Positions 45,376-54,332 of a DNA stretch of 64,000 bases are shown in pieces; position 1 is the stretch's first letter, and each line of letters starts with the position of its first letter. This DNA comes from Flavobacterium sp. ENC. GTDB lineage: Bacteria > Bacteroidota > Bacteroidia > Flavobacteriales > Flavobacteriaceae. Location: positions 310,001-374,000 of the forward strand of contig NZ_JAJMOY010000002.1 in assembly GCF_020991415.1 (NCBI RefSeq). The letters are read 5' to 3'. The notes beneath the pieces are model-generated. The model worked only from the letters and a program-made list of their open reading frames with translations. It was not told the origin of the DNA and made no database searches. The translations under genes were made by a program, and so were the position numbers.

Positions 45376-45565
45376 AGTCGCGGTTTTCAGTCACAGTCAC
45401 AGTCTCGGTCTCAGTCTCAGTCACAGTCACAGTCACAGTCACAGTCTCAGTCACAGTTTTAAGTCGCAAATTACGCAACAGTTTAAACCTGAAACCTGAA
45501 ACCTGAAACCTGAAACCTGTCAACTGCCACTGTGACTGAAAACTGAAAACTGAAACCTGCGACTT
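45376..45565. repeat. CAGTCACAG/AACCTGAAACCTG repeat block between convergent genes
   Basis: Tandem CAGTCACAG and CAGTCTCAG units (45388-45460) are followed by five GAAACCTG units (45488-45520) and a right arm GTGACTGAAAACTGAAAAC. The right arm is roughly the inverse of the left AGTTTTCAGTCACAG-like sequence, so the block can fold into a large hairpin between the convergent M43 and M24 genes, where a bidirectional terminator would be expected. It belongs to the same family as the blocks at 24149 and 41110. Confidence 0.8.
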
Positions 45566-45567
45566 CC

Positions 45568-46779
45568 TTAAGTACCAAACGGATTATCAATACTCTCCAT
45601 AGGCGTTGTAAACCACTTCGGTCCGGATGCGGTCATATAAAAATGATCTTCATGGCGAATCCCGAATTGGCCCGGAATACAGATCATAGGTTCGTTGCTT
45701 ACGACCATTCCTTCTTCTAAAAGGGTTGGATTTCCGCGCACTAAATACGGGTATTCGTGAATGTCCAGTCCGGTTCCATGTCCTACGCGATGCGGTAAGC
45801 CGGGAATTTCGTAATCACCGCTTAAACCCGCTTCGGCTAATACTTTTCGGGCAGCATCATCTACCGAACCACAACTGGCACCGATCTGAGCGGCATCAAA
45901 AGCAGCTTTTTGGGTTGCTTTTTCTAAGTTCCATATTTTTCTGTGATTTTCGGATGGTGTTCCGTAAACGTACGTTCGTGTGATATCAGACAAATAGCCT
46001 TCCAAACGGCAGCCGGTATCGATTAAAACAATATCGTTGTCCTTCAAAGGCTGTGGAGCAGTAACGCCATGTGGATATTGTGAATCCTCCCCAAAAAGTA
46101 CAATACAGAAATAAGAACCGGAAGGTATCCCGGCTTTGATATGGGCGTTGTTGATAAAATCAGTCACTGTTTTTACTTCAATACCCGGATGTAAAATGCG
46201 TGCGGCAGCTCTTTGAACCACCATCGTTATTTCCTTTGCCTGTTGGATAATGGCAATTTCAGCGGCGGATTTATGCATTCTGCAGCCCGCAGTGACAGGC
46301 TGGGCATTTATAAAACTATAATTCGGATTGGCTTTGACAACATTGTCCGCTAAAAAGTAAGAGGCGGATTCATCCAGCGCAATAGTTCCGTCTGGAATGT
46401 TTTTCTTTTGTAAAATTGCTCCAAACAACTGATACGGATTTTCATGTTCTTCCCAGAAATTCAGATTTCCTTCCACTTGCAGGAAGGTTTTAAACGTACC
46501 TTCTTCAAATTTTGGAACAATATATTCGATGCTTTCATCTTCAAAAAGCAAGGCGCCGACCATTCTTTCTGAGGCATTCCATTTGGTTCCCGTAAAATAA
46601 TACAGGTTGGTTCCGGCATTGAGGTAGATAGCGTTGCAGTTTTGTTTTTTGAGAAGCGCTGTTGCTTTTTTGATACGCAACTGATATTCAGCCAGTGCAA
46701 TCGGCTGTACCTCAAGTGTCATGTTTTGTATCTTGTCTAATTCTGTACTTGCGGTTGAACCGCCAACTCCAATTGTCAT
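45568..46779 (-). CDS. M24 Xaa-Pro peptidase (prolidase-type)
   Basis: About 403 residues. The pita-bread C-terminal domain has the metal ligands in VLIDTGCRLEGYLSDITRT (two Asp), GHGTGLDIHE (His), SNEPMI (Glu) and IRHEDHF (Glu). Such enzymes cut X-Pro or X-Hyp bonds, matching a collagen-peptide pathway. Earlier in-frame starts exist at ATG 46806 and TTG 46809. However, a perfect -7 box ends at 46807 on this strand, so the ATG at 46779 with an A-rich leader is preferred. No signal peptide, so cytoplasmic. It is divergent from the LuxR gene. Confidence 0.85.
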   Translation of the reverse strand: MTIGVGGSTASTELDKIQNMTLEVQPIALAEYQLRIKKATALLKKQNCNAIYLNAGTNLYYFTGTKWNASERMVGALLFEDESIEYIVPKFEEGTFKTFLQVEGNLNFWEEHENPYQLFGAILQKKNIPDGTIALDESASYFLADNVVKANPNYSFINAQPVTAGCRMHKSAAEIAIIQQAKEITMVVQRAAARILHPGIEVKTVTDFINNAHIKAGIPSGSYFCIVLFGEDSQYPHGVTAPQPLKDNDIVLIDTGCRLEGYLSDITRTYVYGTPSENHRKIWNLEKATQKAAFDAAQIGASCGSVDDAARKVLAEAGLSGDYEIPGLPHRVGHGTGLDIHEYPYLVRGNPTLLEEGMVVSNEPMICIPGQFGIRHEDHFYMTASGPKWFTTPMESIDNPFGT

Positions 46780-46806
46780 TTGTTTATTTTTTAAGTTGTT
46801 TGACAT

Positions 46807-46889
46807 CAAAATTAAGCCATTATTTTGGGATTGTCTGATTTTCAGGACAAGCCGGTAAAATAATATAATTTGGAGGTAATATAATATAA
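46807..46889 (-). promoter_or_regulatory. Promoter of the M24 gene with third copy of the repeated AraC element
   Basis: On the minus strand TAATTTTG occupies 46814-46807, identical to the box of the hydroxyproline operon. Upstream, on the plus strand, GGTAAAATAATATAA (46854-46868) and GGTAATATAATATAA (46875-46889) repeat at a 21-bp period. These are close to the elements before the hydroxyproline operon, but inverted relative to the gene. No -33 TTG is present. Confidence 0.55.
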
Positions 46890-47058
46890 ATACCCTATAG
46901 TAATTATAAAAAAAACGAGTAGCAGTAGCCTCTTTGCAACATTTTTAGGCCCTTATTTTTATAGCATTCGTTGGGATAGTTTTATTTTTGTACTGGGTTT
47001 CTTTCTTTTATTAACATATGTGTCAATAAATTAATAGAGTAATATTAATTTTATTATC

Positions 47059-47066
47059 TATTTTTG
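47059..47066 (+). promoter_or_regulatory. Promoter -7 box for the LuxR-type gene
   Basis: TATTTTTG matches TAnnTTTG exactly and lies 30 bases before the start at 47096. A -33 box is not evident. Confidence 0.45.
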
Positions 47067-47095
47067 TTTAGACCAATTCTAAATAAAGATTGCTA

Positions 47096-47722
47096 ATGAA
47101 AAATTTCCTTATCGCTGATTCTGAAAACCTACACATAATCGGGCTGAGATATACACTGAAAAAAATTGTCAAAAAGGCAAATTTAACGGTGGTAAACTCT
47201 AAAGATGAGTTGCTTAATCATTTTGAAAAAAACAAGGTAGAATATCTTATCATAGATCCCAATAATATATTTTTATTCTACGAAGACGACTTCAAATACC
47301 TTCGTATGAATTTCCCGGACTGTAAGATTATCATTTTATCCTATTTTAAACACAAACAAACCGTAAACAGTTTCTTACAGGACGGAATTGACGGTTTTAT
47401 TTCTAAAGATTGTCAGGAACAGACCATTTTTGATGCTTTATACAAGATTGAAAACGGGGAACGCTACTTCTGCCCGAAAACCTTAAACGGACTGATGAAC
47501 GTATTTGCTTTACCCGATTCAGATGCCAACCAAAAACTGACTTTCCGGGAAAATGAAATTTTAAAACAAATTGCCAAAGGAAATGACGGGAAAAGCATTG
47601 CCTCGCATCTTTTTATCAGTATTCATACGTTCAGGACACATCGGAAAAATATTATGAAAAAAACAGGCAAACATACCACGCCAGAGCTTATTTTATATGC
47701 GATTGAGAAAAAAGTGATTTAA
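47096..47722 (+). CDS. NarL/FixJ-type response regulator
   Basis: 208 residues when started at ATG 47096; a TTG two codons upstream (47090) is possible but less likely. The receiver-like domain (about 1-115) keeps an acidic residue at the expected phosphorylation place (LIIDPNN) and Lys in ISKD. The LuxR-type HTH (about 140-208) reads LTFRENEILKQIAKGNDGKSIA, then ISIHTFRTHRKNIMKKT. No kinase gene is adjacent, so it is an orphan here. It stands before the siderophore operon, 173 bases from its first gene, and may regulate it. Response to iron is not shown by the sequence. Confidence 0.85.
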   Translation: MKNFLIADSENLHIIGLRYTLKKIVKKANLTVVNSKDELLNHFEKNKVEYLIIDPNNIFLFYEDDFKYLRMNFPDCKIIILSYFKHKQTVNSFLQDGIDGFISKDCQEQTIFDALYKIENGERYFCPKTLNGLMNVFALPDSDANQKLTFRENEILKQIAKGNDGKSIASHLFISIHTFRTHRKNIMKKTGKHTTPELILYAIEKKVI

Positions 47723-47759
47723 TTTTCGTTCAAATAATTATATTTATATTAGTTATTTC

Positions 47760-47853
47760 CTACTATATATGTAGTAGTTCCTCTACCTCTTTTGTGCAAT
47801 TCTATTTACCATTGGTGTAGTATTGACTATATTTTTTATCGGATTTACTTTTG
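47760..47853 (+). promoter_or_regulatory. Promoter and palindromic operator of the siderophore operon
   Basis: TACTTTTG (47846-47853) is a perfect TAnnTTTG box. TATTG (47821-47825) sits 20 bases upstream as a -33 candidate. A near-perfect palindrome CTACTATATATGTAGTAG at 47760-47777, 45 bases further upstream, could bind a dimeric regulator such as the upstream LuxR protein or an iron-responsive factor. The first gene starts 41 bases after the box. Confidence 0.45.
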
Positions 47854-47894
47854 CTGAAACCTATTCTTTAGAATCAATCTAAATAAATAAACTA

Positions 47895-49427
47895 ATGGAA
47901 GCAAAAGAGCAGATAAGAACAATTCAGTTCAGGAATGTATTAGAAACAGACCATCATAAGCATATCTTTTCTAATACTAAAAAGTCAGTTTCTCTTTATA
48001 AAAAGAGCATGAAAAAAGCAATTAAGTTAATTGCGAATCATTTAGAAAACAGGGATACGCCTTTTACAGGAACTAGTATTACTTCAATCAGGGAAAAAAT
48101 AGATGCCATCGGGCTGGAAGAAAACTTCGAAGGAAAGAGCCTGGATTATGTTTTGGACGAATTGAAAGCTATTTATCTGAATGATTGTATTCATTTTCAT
48201 GACCCCAAATATATTGCGCATCTCAATTGTCCGATTCTGACACCTACATTGGTGGCGGAAGCCTTCATTTCCTCTTTAAATTCCTCCATGGATACCTGGG
48301 ATCAGAGCACTGGAGCCACTTTTATAGAATTGAAACTGGTCGAATGGACGATTGAAAAACTGGGCTATCCTCAAAGAGCCGACGGAATTTTCACCAGCGG
48401 TGGAACACAATCGAATATGATGGGACTGCTCCTGGCACGCGATCATTATATAAAAACACATTACGATATTGATCCAAAAATGGACGGGCTTCCGGCGGAT
48501 GCCTCAAAGTTCAGGGTTTTATGTTCTGAAGTAAGTCATTTTAGCTTAAAAAAGAATTTAAGCTTATTGGGATTAGGTCAGAATGCCGTAGTTCCGGTAG
48601 CGGTTGACACTGATTTTAAAATGAATGTCCACGCACTGAAAAAAGTAATTCAGCAACAGAAAGATCTGGGAAATATTCCGATTGCCATTGTCGGTACAGC
48701 GGGAACGACAGATTTTGGTTCAATAGATCCCTTAACTGAAATTGCAGCAATAGCAGCAGAAAACAAATTATGGTTTCACGTAGATGCCGCTTATGGAGGA
48801 GGATTACTGATAAGTGAAAAGCATCAGAATAAATTAGCCGGAATCGAACTTTCGGATTCTGTGACCATCGATTATCACAAAACATTTTACCAGCCCGTAA
48901 GTTCCAGCGGCTTTTTTATGAGGGACAAATCGTATGTCGATTATATCAAATACCACGCAGATTACCTGAACTCCAAAGAACAGGAAGACGAAGGAATTCC
49001 GAACATGGTCAAAAAATCCATCCAGACCACCCGCAGATTTGATGCCCTGAAATTATGGTTTACCTTAAGAATCATTGGTACGAAAGGACTAAGCACCTAC
49101 ATGGAAAAAGCCATCGATAATGCCCTGTTTACCGCAAATTTACTAAGAAACAGAGACGATTTCGAACTGATTCATCATCCGGAAATCAGCACCATTGTAT
49201 TTCGTTACACGCCCTGGAAAGCAGACGAAAGATCCTTCTGCGGCTTAAACAGTTATATTCGAAAAGCCATTTTTAACGAAGGGAAAGCCATTATCACCAG
49301 TACCAAAGTCTACAACGAAGTATTCCTGAAATTCACCTTGCTTAATCCGCTTACCACTCCTGCCGATATCGAAGAAATTATTGCTTTAATCGTTTCTCAC
49401 GGTCAGGAATATTCATTGATAAATTAA
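47895..49427 (+). CDS. PLP-dependent decarboxylase of the siderophore operon (lysine-type candidate)
   Basis: 510 residues, group II decarboxylase fold. The PLP lysine is K329 in YHKTFYQPVSSSG, with the FHVDAAYGGG segment before it (cofactor Asp). In hydroxamate siderophore operons such enzymes remove CO2 from lysine to give cadaverine (or from diaminobutyrate or ornithine to give the shorter diamine). It is the first gene of six tightly spaced genes; the monooxygenase follows after 8 bases. Lysine is favoured because the next gene resembles lysine/cadaverine N-hydroxylases, but the substrate is inferred. Confidence 0.85.
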   Translation: MEAKEQIRTIQFRNVLETDHHKHIFSNTKKSVSLYKKSMKKAIKLIANHLENRDTPFTGTSITSIREKIDAIGLEENFEGKSLDYVLDELKAIYLNDCIHFHDPKYIAHLNCPILTPTLVAEAFISSLNSSMDTWDQSTGATFIELKLVEWTIEKLGYPQRADGIFTSGGTQSNMMGLLLARDHYIKTHYDIDPKMDGLPADASKFRVLCSEVSHFSLKKNLSLLGLGQNAVVPVAVDTDFKMNVHALKKVIQQQKDLGNIPIAIVGTAGTTDFGSIDPLTEIAAIAAENKLWFHVDAAYGGGLLISEKHQNKLAGIELSDSVTIDYHKTFYQPVSSSGFFMRDKSYVDYIKYHADYLNSKEQEDEGIPNMVKKSIQTTRRFDALKLWFTLRIIGTKGLSTYMEKAIDNALFTANLLRNRDDFELIHHPEISTIVFRYTPWKADERSFCGLNSYIRKAIFNEGKAIITSTKVYNEVFLKFTLLNPLTTPADIEEIIALIVSHGQEYSLIN

Positions 49428-49435
49428 TACCCATT

Positions 49436-50767
49436 ATGGAAAATAAAATATACGACTTTATAGCTGTTGGTGTCGGACCTTTTAATCTGGGCTTAGCCTG
49501 TCTGACCGCACCCATTGAGAACCTTGACGGTTTATTCTTTGATAAAAATGATTCTTTCAACTGGCATCCGGGAATGCTTTTGCAGGATACCACGCTGCAG
49601 ATTCCTTTTCTGGCAGATTTGGTGACACTTGCCGATCCGACAAGCCCGTTTAGCTTTCTGAATTACATCAAAGAACAGGGAAAAATGTACTCGTTTTACA
49701 TTCGTGAAAACTTTTTGTTATTGCGAAACGAATACAATCAGTATTGCCAGTGGGCGATTAAAAAACTGCCAAATGTATTTTTCAATACTGAAGTATCAAC
49801 GATTGAATACGATGAAAATCAGTCCCTTTATATTGTAAAAACAGTTTGTACGAAAACCAATGCCGTCAACTTCTACCAAACCAGAAAACTGGTACTGGGA
49901 ACCGGGACAGCGCCTCATATTCCGAAATCCTGCAAAGCGCTTAAAGGAAAAGCAGTGCATTCTTCCGGATACCTTCAGAACAAAGCGGCGCTTCAAAAAC
50001 AAAAATCAATCACGGTATTGGGAAGCGGACAAAGTGCTGCCGAAGTATTTAACGATTTACTGCAGGAAATCGATGTGTACGGCTATCAGCTGAACTGGAT
50101 TACGCGTTCGTCCCGTTTTTTCCCGATGGACTACAGCAAACTTACCTTAGAAATGACTTCTCCGGAATATGTGGACTATTTCTACAGCCTTCCGTCACAA
50201 AAAAGAGATTCCCTGCTTAAAGACCAGAAACTGCTTTACAAAGGAATCAATAAAGATTTGATCGGAACCATTTTCGATACCATTTACACTAAAAAAGTAG
50301 TGACCGAAATAGATGTGAATTTAAGAACAAATGCAGCCTGTATTAAAGCAGATTACGACGAGGATAAGCAGTCTTTCGAATTGGAATTGCATCAGGTCGA
50401 ACTGGACAAAAAATACCGTCATACCACCGACGCACTGGTTTTGGCAACCGGTTACGGTTATGAGCTGCCGCGTTTTATAGAAGGTATTTCATCCAGAATC
50501 CAATGGGACGAAAAAGGACGTTTTGATGCCAACAGAAATTACAGTATTGACAAAAACGGAGGCGAAATTTTTGTGCAGAATGCGGAACTGCACACGCACG
50601 GGTTTGTGACACCGGATTTGGGGATGGCCTGTTATCGCAATTCCTATATCATAAAAGAAATCACAGGTACAGAGCACTATAAAGTAGAAACCAAAATAGC
50701 TTTTCAGGAATTTGGGGTTGCCGTATCTGAGACAATTGAATCGAATGTATTTGAAGAAATAGCCTAA
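49436..50767 (+). CDS. Lysine/cadaverine-type N-hydroxylase (flavin monooxygenase)
   Basis: 443 residues. The FAD-binding motif DFIAVGVGPFNLGLACL lies at 5-21, the NADPH motif ITVLGSGQSAAEVFNDLL is near 190-207, and the conserved late motif ALVLATGYGYELP follows near 330. It matches the lysine N6-hydroxylase/ornithine N5-hydroxylase family and would add OH to the terminal amine of the diamine made by the upstream enzyme, the first step in hydroxamate formation. Spacing to both neighbours is about 10 bases. Confidence 0.93.
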   Translation: MENKIYDFIAVGVGPFNLGLACLTAPIENLDGLFFDKNDSFNWHPGMLLQDTTLQIPFLADLVTLADPTSPFSFLNYIKEQGKMYSFYIRENFLLLRNEYNQYCQWAIKKLPNVFFNTEVSTIEYDENQSLYIVKTVCTKTNAVNFYQTRKLVLGTGTAPHIPKSCKALKGKAVHSSGYLQNKAALQKQKSITVLGSGQSAAEVFNDLLQEIDVYGYQLNWITRSSRFFPMDYSKLTLEMTSPEYVDYFYSLPSQKRDSLLKDQKLLYKGINKDLIGTIFDTIYTKKVVTEIDVNLRTNAACIKADYDEDKQSFELELHQVELDKKYRHTTDALVLATGYGYELPRFIEGISSRIQWDEKGRFDANRNYSIDKNGGEIFVQNAELHTHGFVTPDLGMACYRNSYIIKEITGTEHYKVETKIAFQEFGVAVSETIESNVFEEIA

Positions 50768-50777
50768 TTATAAAACG

Positions 50778-51875
50778 ATGGAAACACAACAAAAAAAGAG
50801 AATTTTAGCGATTGATATTGCCAGGGGAATGAGTGTGATTTTTATGATGATGATTCATACCATGCTGATTTACGGCACTATTCCGACACAAACCCATACC
50901 ATTTTGGGAGAAATTACCTTATGGCTGGGCAGGGGAACAACGATGTTTTTGGTAAGTATGGGAATTTCATTTGTATTGTCCAGAAGACAAAGTTTTCAGA
51001 AAGTATGCAAAAGAGGTTTGTACATTTTAGGAATTGGATACGGAATGAACTTCCTGAAATTCCTGGTACCCGAATTTATATTTGGCGGACTGCCGGAAGC
51101 TTTTGTGAGCGCTTACGGATTGCAATCGGGAACGCTGCAAACCGGAATATTCTTTTTGCTTTTAGGAGACATTCTGCAACTCGCCGGTGTAACGCTGTTT
51201 ATCATGGGAATTATCAACCATTTCAGCAAAAGTAAATACGTTCCGTTAATCGTGGCTCTGGCCATTATCGCAATTTCTAAGGAAGTCAGCGGTTTAAGGG
51301 TTGGAATTGTAGGAGTAGACTATATCTGCGACTTGTTTTTCAGCAACCAGTTTAATGTGTATTTCCCTGTTTTCCCGTGGAGTGCTTTTATTCTGTTAGG
51401 CATGTTCTTAGGAAGATGGTACAAAGAACTGGAAGAAAATCAACCTGTATTTTTCAGGAAAATGTTAGGGCTCGGTTTTGCTTTTATGGCAATCGGAGGT
51501 GTATTGAATTTTAGCAATTACGAATATCACTTTGGGGATTACTATCATTTAGGACCGGGCGGAAGTATTTTACTTCTGGGTGCTACTATGGTTTTTTTCT
51601 GGCTGATCAATTTTGTCGTGAATTTATTTAGAGAAGACAACCCTGTTTTTAAAGGACTTATTTTCTGCAGTAAAAATGTAACCAGTTTGTATGTCATTCA
51701 ATGGGTGCTGATCAATTGGGGCATGTATGTGATTGGTTTTTGGGAACACGACCAACTCACGGTTTTAGCTTTGTTTCCAGTGGTGATAGGGCTGAGCATT
51801 TCGATTCAGCTGGTCTACAATTCAGTTCGTGAGCAATGGCGTGAAAAATGGGCGACAGCACCTTTAATCAATTAA
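50778..51875 (+). CDS. Multi-pass membrane acyltransferase-like protein (HGSNAT/DUF1624-type)
   Basis: 365 residues with about ten membrane segments. The N-terminus ILAIDIARGMSVIFMMMIHTM carries the Asp-Ile-Ala-Arg-Gly start typical of heparan-glucosaminide N-acetyltransferase-like and related membrane acyltransferases. Position inside the operon suggests it moves an acyl group to or from a siderophore intermediate or modifies the product. GNAT proteins for the hydroxamate step are also encoded in the operon, so this protein would be additional. Role uncertain. Confidence 0.65.
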   Translation: METQQKKRILAIDIARGMSVIFMMMIHTMLIYGTIPTQTHTILGEITLWLGRGTTMFLVSMGISFVLSRRQSFQKVCKRGLYILGIGYGMNFLKFLVPEFIFGGLPEAFVSAYGLQSGTLQTGIFFLLLGDILQLAGVTLFIMGIINHFSKSKYVPLIVALAIIAISKEVSGLRVGIVGVDYICDLFFSNQFNVYFPVFPWSAFILLGMFLGRWYKELEENQPVFFRKMLGLGFAFMAIGGVLNFSNYEYHFGDYYHLGPGGSILLLGATMVFFWLINFVVNLFREDNPVFKGLIFCSKNVTSLYVIQWVLINWGMYVIGFWEHDQLTVLALFPVVIGLSISIQLVYNSVREQWREKWATAPLIN

Positions 51876-51891
51876 TTAAAAGAGTACAGAA

Positions 51892-54321
51892 ATGAATTTA
51901 TACAATGGAAAACGGGTGATAAAAGGATCGTTGAATCCTATTTATACGATTACGATTCCGGAATTTGGCACCATTGATTTTCGCCCATTACAGCTGGATC
52001 TTGATACTGAAATCATTCACGATTGGGTCAATCGCGATTACGCACAATATTGGGGCATGCAGGGAAAATCGGTGGAAGAAGTACGTACCGAATATGAAAA
52101 ACTAAGCAGTGAATCCGATATTTTTATCGGACTTGTCAATGGCGAAGTTTCCTTTTTACTGGAACGTTACAATCCAAAACTGGACATTATCGGCAATTAT
52201 TATCCGGTTCAGGATTACGATTGCGGAATGCACGTTATCGTGGCACCCTGCACGAAATACATTCCGCAATTTACCTGGCATATTTTCTCGGGAATTATGA
52301 AATTTATTTTCAGTGACCTCAAAGTGCAGCGCATTCTGGTAGAACCCGATATTCGAAATAAAAAAATGTTCGAAATCTGCCACAGGGTTGGTTTTGTCGA
52401 TTCAGAAGTAGTGCAGTTACCGCATAAAACAGCCTTGCTGGCTTTCTGTAACCGGGATCAGTTCATCAAAAAAACAAATTTATTTAACCTCAATTATATT
52501 GAAATGAATAATGAAAATCAAATAGAATTTCCGGAAAATGCTATTGCGCACATTCAGCCCGAAGTATGGGAAAAAGCCAATCGGTTATTGGTTAAAAAAG
52601 CGCTTTGTGAGTTTTCACATGAGTCTTTAATTACACCCATTCAGGAAGAAAGTAATGAAGCGGAAAATCAGTATGCGCTGGTATCCGATAATGGCAAAAC
52701 TGTATATCGATTTACGGCACAATTGCTGGCTTTAAATCATTTGAATATTGAGTTGCAATCCATTTCAAAAACGCAAAACGGGGAAACAGCCATTTTAGAT
52801 GCCGTGGAATTTATTCAGGAATTCAAAAGCAACTTAGGCATTTCAGATCAGTTATTGCCTTCTTATATCGAAGAAATCATCAGCACTTTATACGGAAGCG
52901 CTTATAAATTATTAAAGGAAAATTCCACTTCAAAATCCCTGGCCAATTCTGATTTCCAGACCATCGAACAGTCCATGATGGAAGGCCATCCCGGATTTGT
53001 GGCCAACAACGGGCGTATCGGTTACAACAGCATGGATTATAAAGCCTATGCACCCGAAACAGGAAATCCGTTTAAAATGATCTGGCTGGCCGGTCACCGC
53101 GACAGAACCGTTTATGCAGGGACAAAAAAACTGGATTACCAAACCCTGATCCAACAGGAATTGGGAACCGAAACACTGGCTCATTTTAATAGTATTATCA
53201 CGAAAAAAGGAGCAGACCCGAAAGACTATTTCTTTATTCCCGTCCATCCGTGGCAATGGTTCAATAAACTGGCGAATTTATTTTCACCGGAAATTGCCAA
53301 AGGAAAACTGATTTGTGTGGGTTATGGCCCGGATTTATATCAGGCACAACAGTCGATCCGAACTTTGTTTAATTTAAGCAATCCTAAAAAGTTCTATACC
53401 AAAACTTCACTCTCGATCCTCAATATGGGATTCATGCGTGGTTTGCCCGTATTTTATCTGGGTACTGCGCCCGAAATGGCCGAATGGTTAGACGCCTTAG
53501 TAAGCAAGGACGAATACCTGCAAAAAGTAGGCTTCGGGATGCTGGGCGAAGTGGCTTCGGTAAGTTACATCAATCCGTATTTTGAGGAATTCGGAAAACA
53601 CAATCCCTACAACAAAATGATTGCTTCGTTATGGAGGGAAAGCCCTGTAGCCAAGCTCGAAAACGACGAACAACTGATGACCATGGCCGCTTTTTTACAC
53701 TTGGATAAAGACGGAAACGCATTGGTTTCAGAAATTATAAAAGCTTCCGGACTGTCGATAGACAATTGGCTGACGGAATATTTCAAAGTGTACCTAAGCC
53801 CTTTATTGCATTGTTTTTACCAATACGATTTGGTGTTTATGCCGCATGGTGAAAACCTTATATTAGGATTGGAAAATCACGTTCCGGTGCGTTCTTTCAT
53901 GAAAGATATTACCGAAGAAGCCGTGATCCTGAACCCGGATGTTATGATTCCGAAAAATATTGAAAGAATCTACGCAGAAGTACCGGAAGAGGTCAAATTG
54001 CTTTCTGTTTTCATAGATGTTTTTGACGGTTTTTTCCGCTTCCTGTCGGCTATTTTAGTGAGCAGCGACGGTTATGACGAAAAACGTTTCTGGGAATTGG
54101 TAGCCGATTGCATTTCGGATTATCAGGAGGCAAATCTGCATCTGGCTTCCAAATTTGAACAATATGATTTGTTTGCCGATGAATTTCAATTGTCCTGCCT
54201 GAACCGCCTGCAGCTGAACAACAACAAGACCATGATCGACCTGGATGATCCGGTGGCTTTGCTGCAATTTCAGGGAAAACTGCAAAATCCGATCGCTCCG
54301 TATAAAAAAATAACAGCTTAA
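51892..54321 (+). CDS. Fusion of GNAT acyltransferase and NIS siderophore synthetase (IucA/IucC)
   Basis: 809 residues in two parts. Residues about 12-200 are an IucB/RhbD-like GNAT domain (IIHDWVNRDYAQYWGM and RILVEPDIRNKKMFEICHRVGF). Residues about 205-809 are an IucA/IucC synthetase with the ATP/carboxylate motifs MMEGHPGFVANNGRIGYN, VHPWQWFNKLANL and VFMPHGENLILGLENHVPV. The linker is short (NLNYIEMNN). Similar fusions occur in bisucaberin-type operons, where acylation of N-hydroxycadaverine and amide/ester formation are carried out by one chain. It would first acylate the hydroxylamine, then join units with ATP. Confidence 0.9.
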   Translation: MNLYNGKRVIKGSLNPIYTITIPEFGTIDFRPLQLDLDTEIIHDWVNRDYAQYWGMQGKSVEEVRTEYEKLSSESDIFIGLVNGEVSFLLERYNPKLDIIGNYYPVQDYDCGMHVIVAPCTKYIPQFTWHIFSGIMKFIFSDLKVQRILVEPDIRNKKMFEICHRVGFVDSEVVQLPHKTALLAFCNRDQFIKKTNLFNLNYIEMNNENQIEFPENAIAHIQPEVWEKANRLLVKKALCEFSHESLITPIQEESNEAENQYALVSDNGKTVYRFTAQLLALNHLNIELQSISKTQNGETAILDAVEFIQEFKSNLGISDQLLPSYIEEIISTLYGSAYKLLKENSTSKSLANSDFQTIEQSMMEGHPGFVANNGRIGYNSMDYKAYAPETGNPFKMIWLAGHRDRTVYAGTKKLDYQTLIQQELGTETLAHFNSIITKKGADPKDYFFIPVHPWQWFNKLANLFSPEIAKGKLICVGYGPDLYQAQQSIRTLFNLSNPKKFYTKTSLSILNMGFMRGLPVFYLGTAPEMAEWLDALVSKDEYLQKVGFGMLGEVASVSYINPYFEEFGKHNPYNKMIASLWRESPVAKLENDEQLMTMAAFLHLDKDGNALVSEIIKASGLSIDNWLTEYFKVYLSPLLHCFYQYDLVFMPHGENLILGLENHVPVRSFMKDITEEAVILNPDVMIPKNIERIYAEVPEEVKLLSVFIDVFDGFFRFLSAILVSSDGYDEKRFWELVADCISDYQEANLHLASKFEQYDLFADEFQLSCLNRLQLNNNKTMIDLDDPVALLQFQGKLQNPIAPYKKITA

Positions 54322-54332
54322 TTCCACAACAG

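Noticed and set aside
45388..45520. Possible CRISPR array
   Set aside because: The CAGTCACAG and GAAACCTG units are contiguous tandem repeats without spacers, and no cas genes are present.
46780..46809. Extended N-terminus (ten residues) for the M24 gene
   Set aside because: The -7 box ends at 46807 on that strand, so the extension would lie at or before the transcription start; ATG 46779 fits better.
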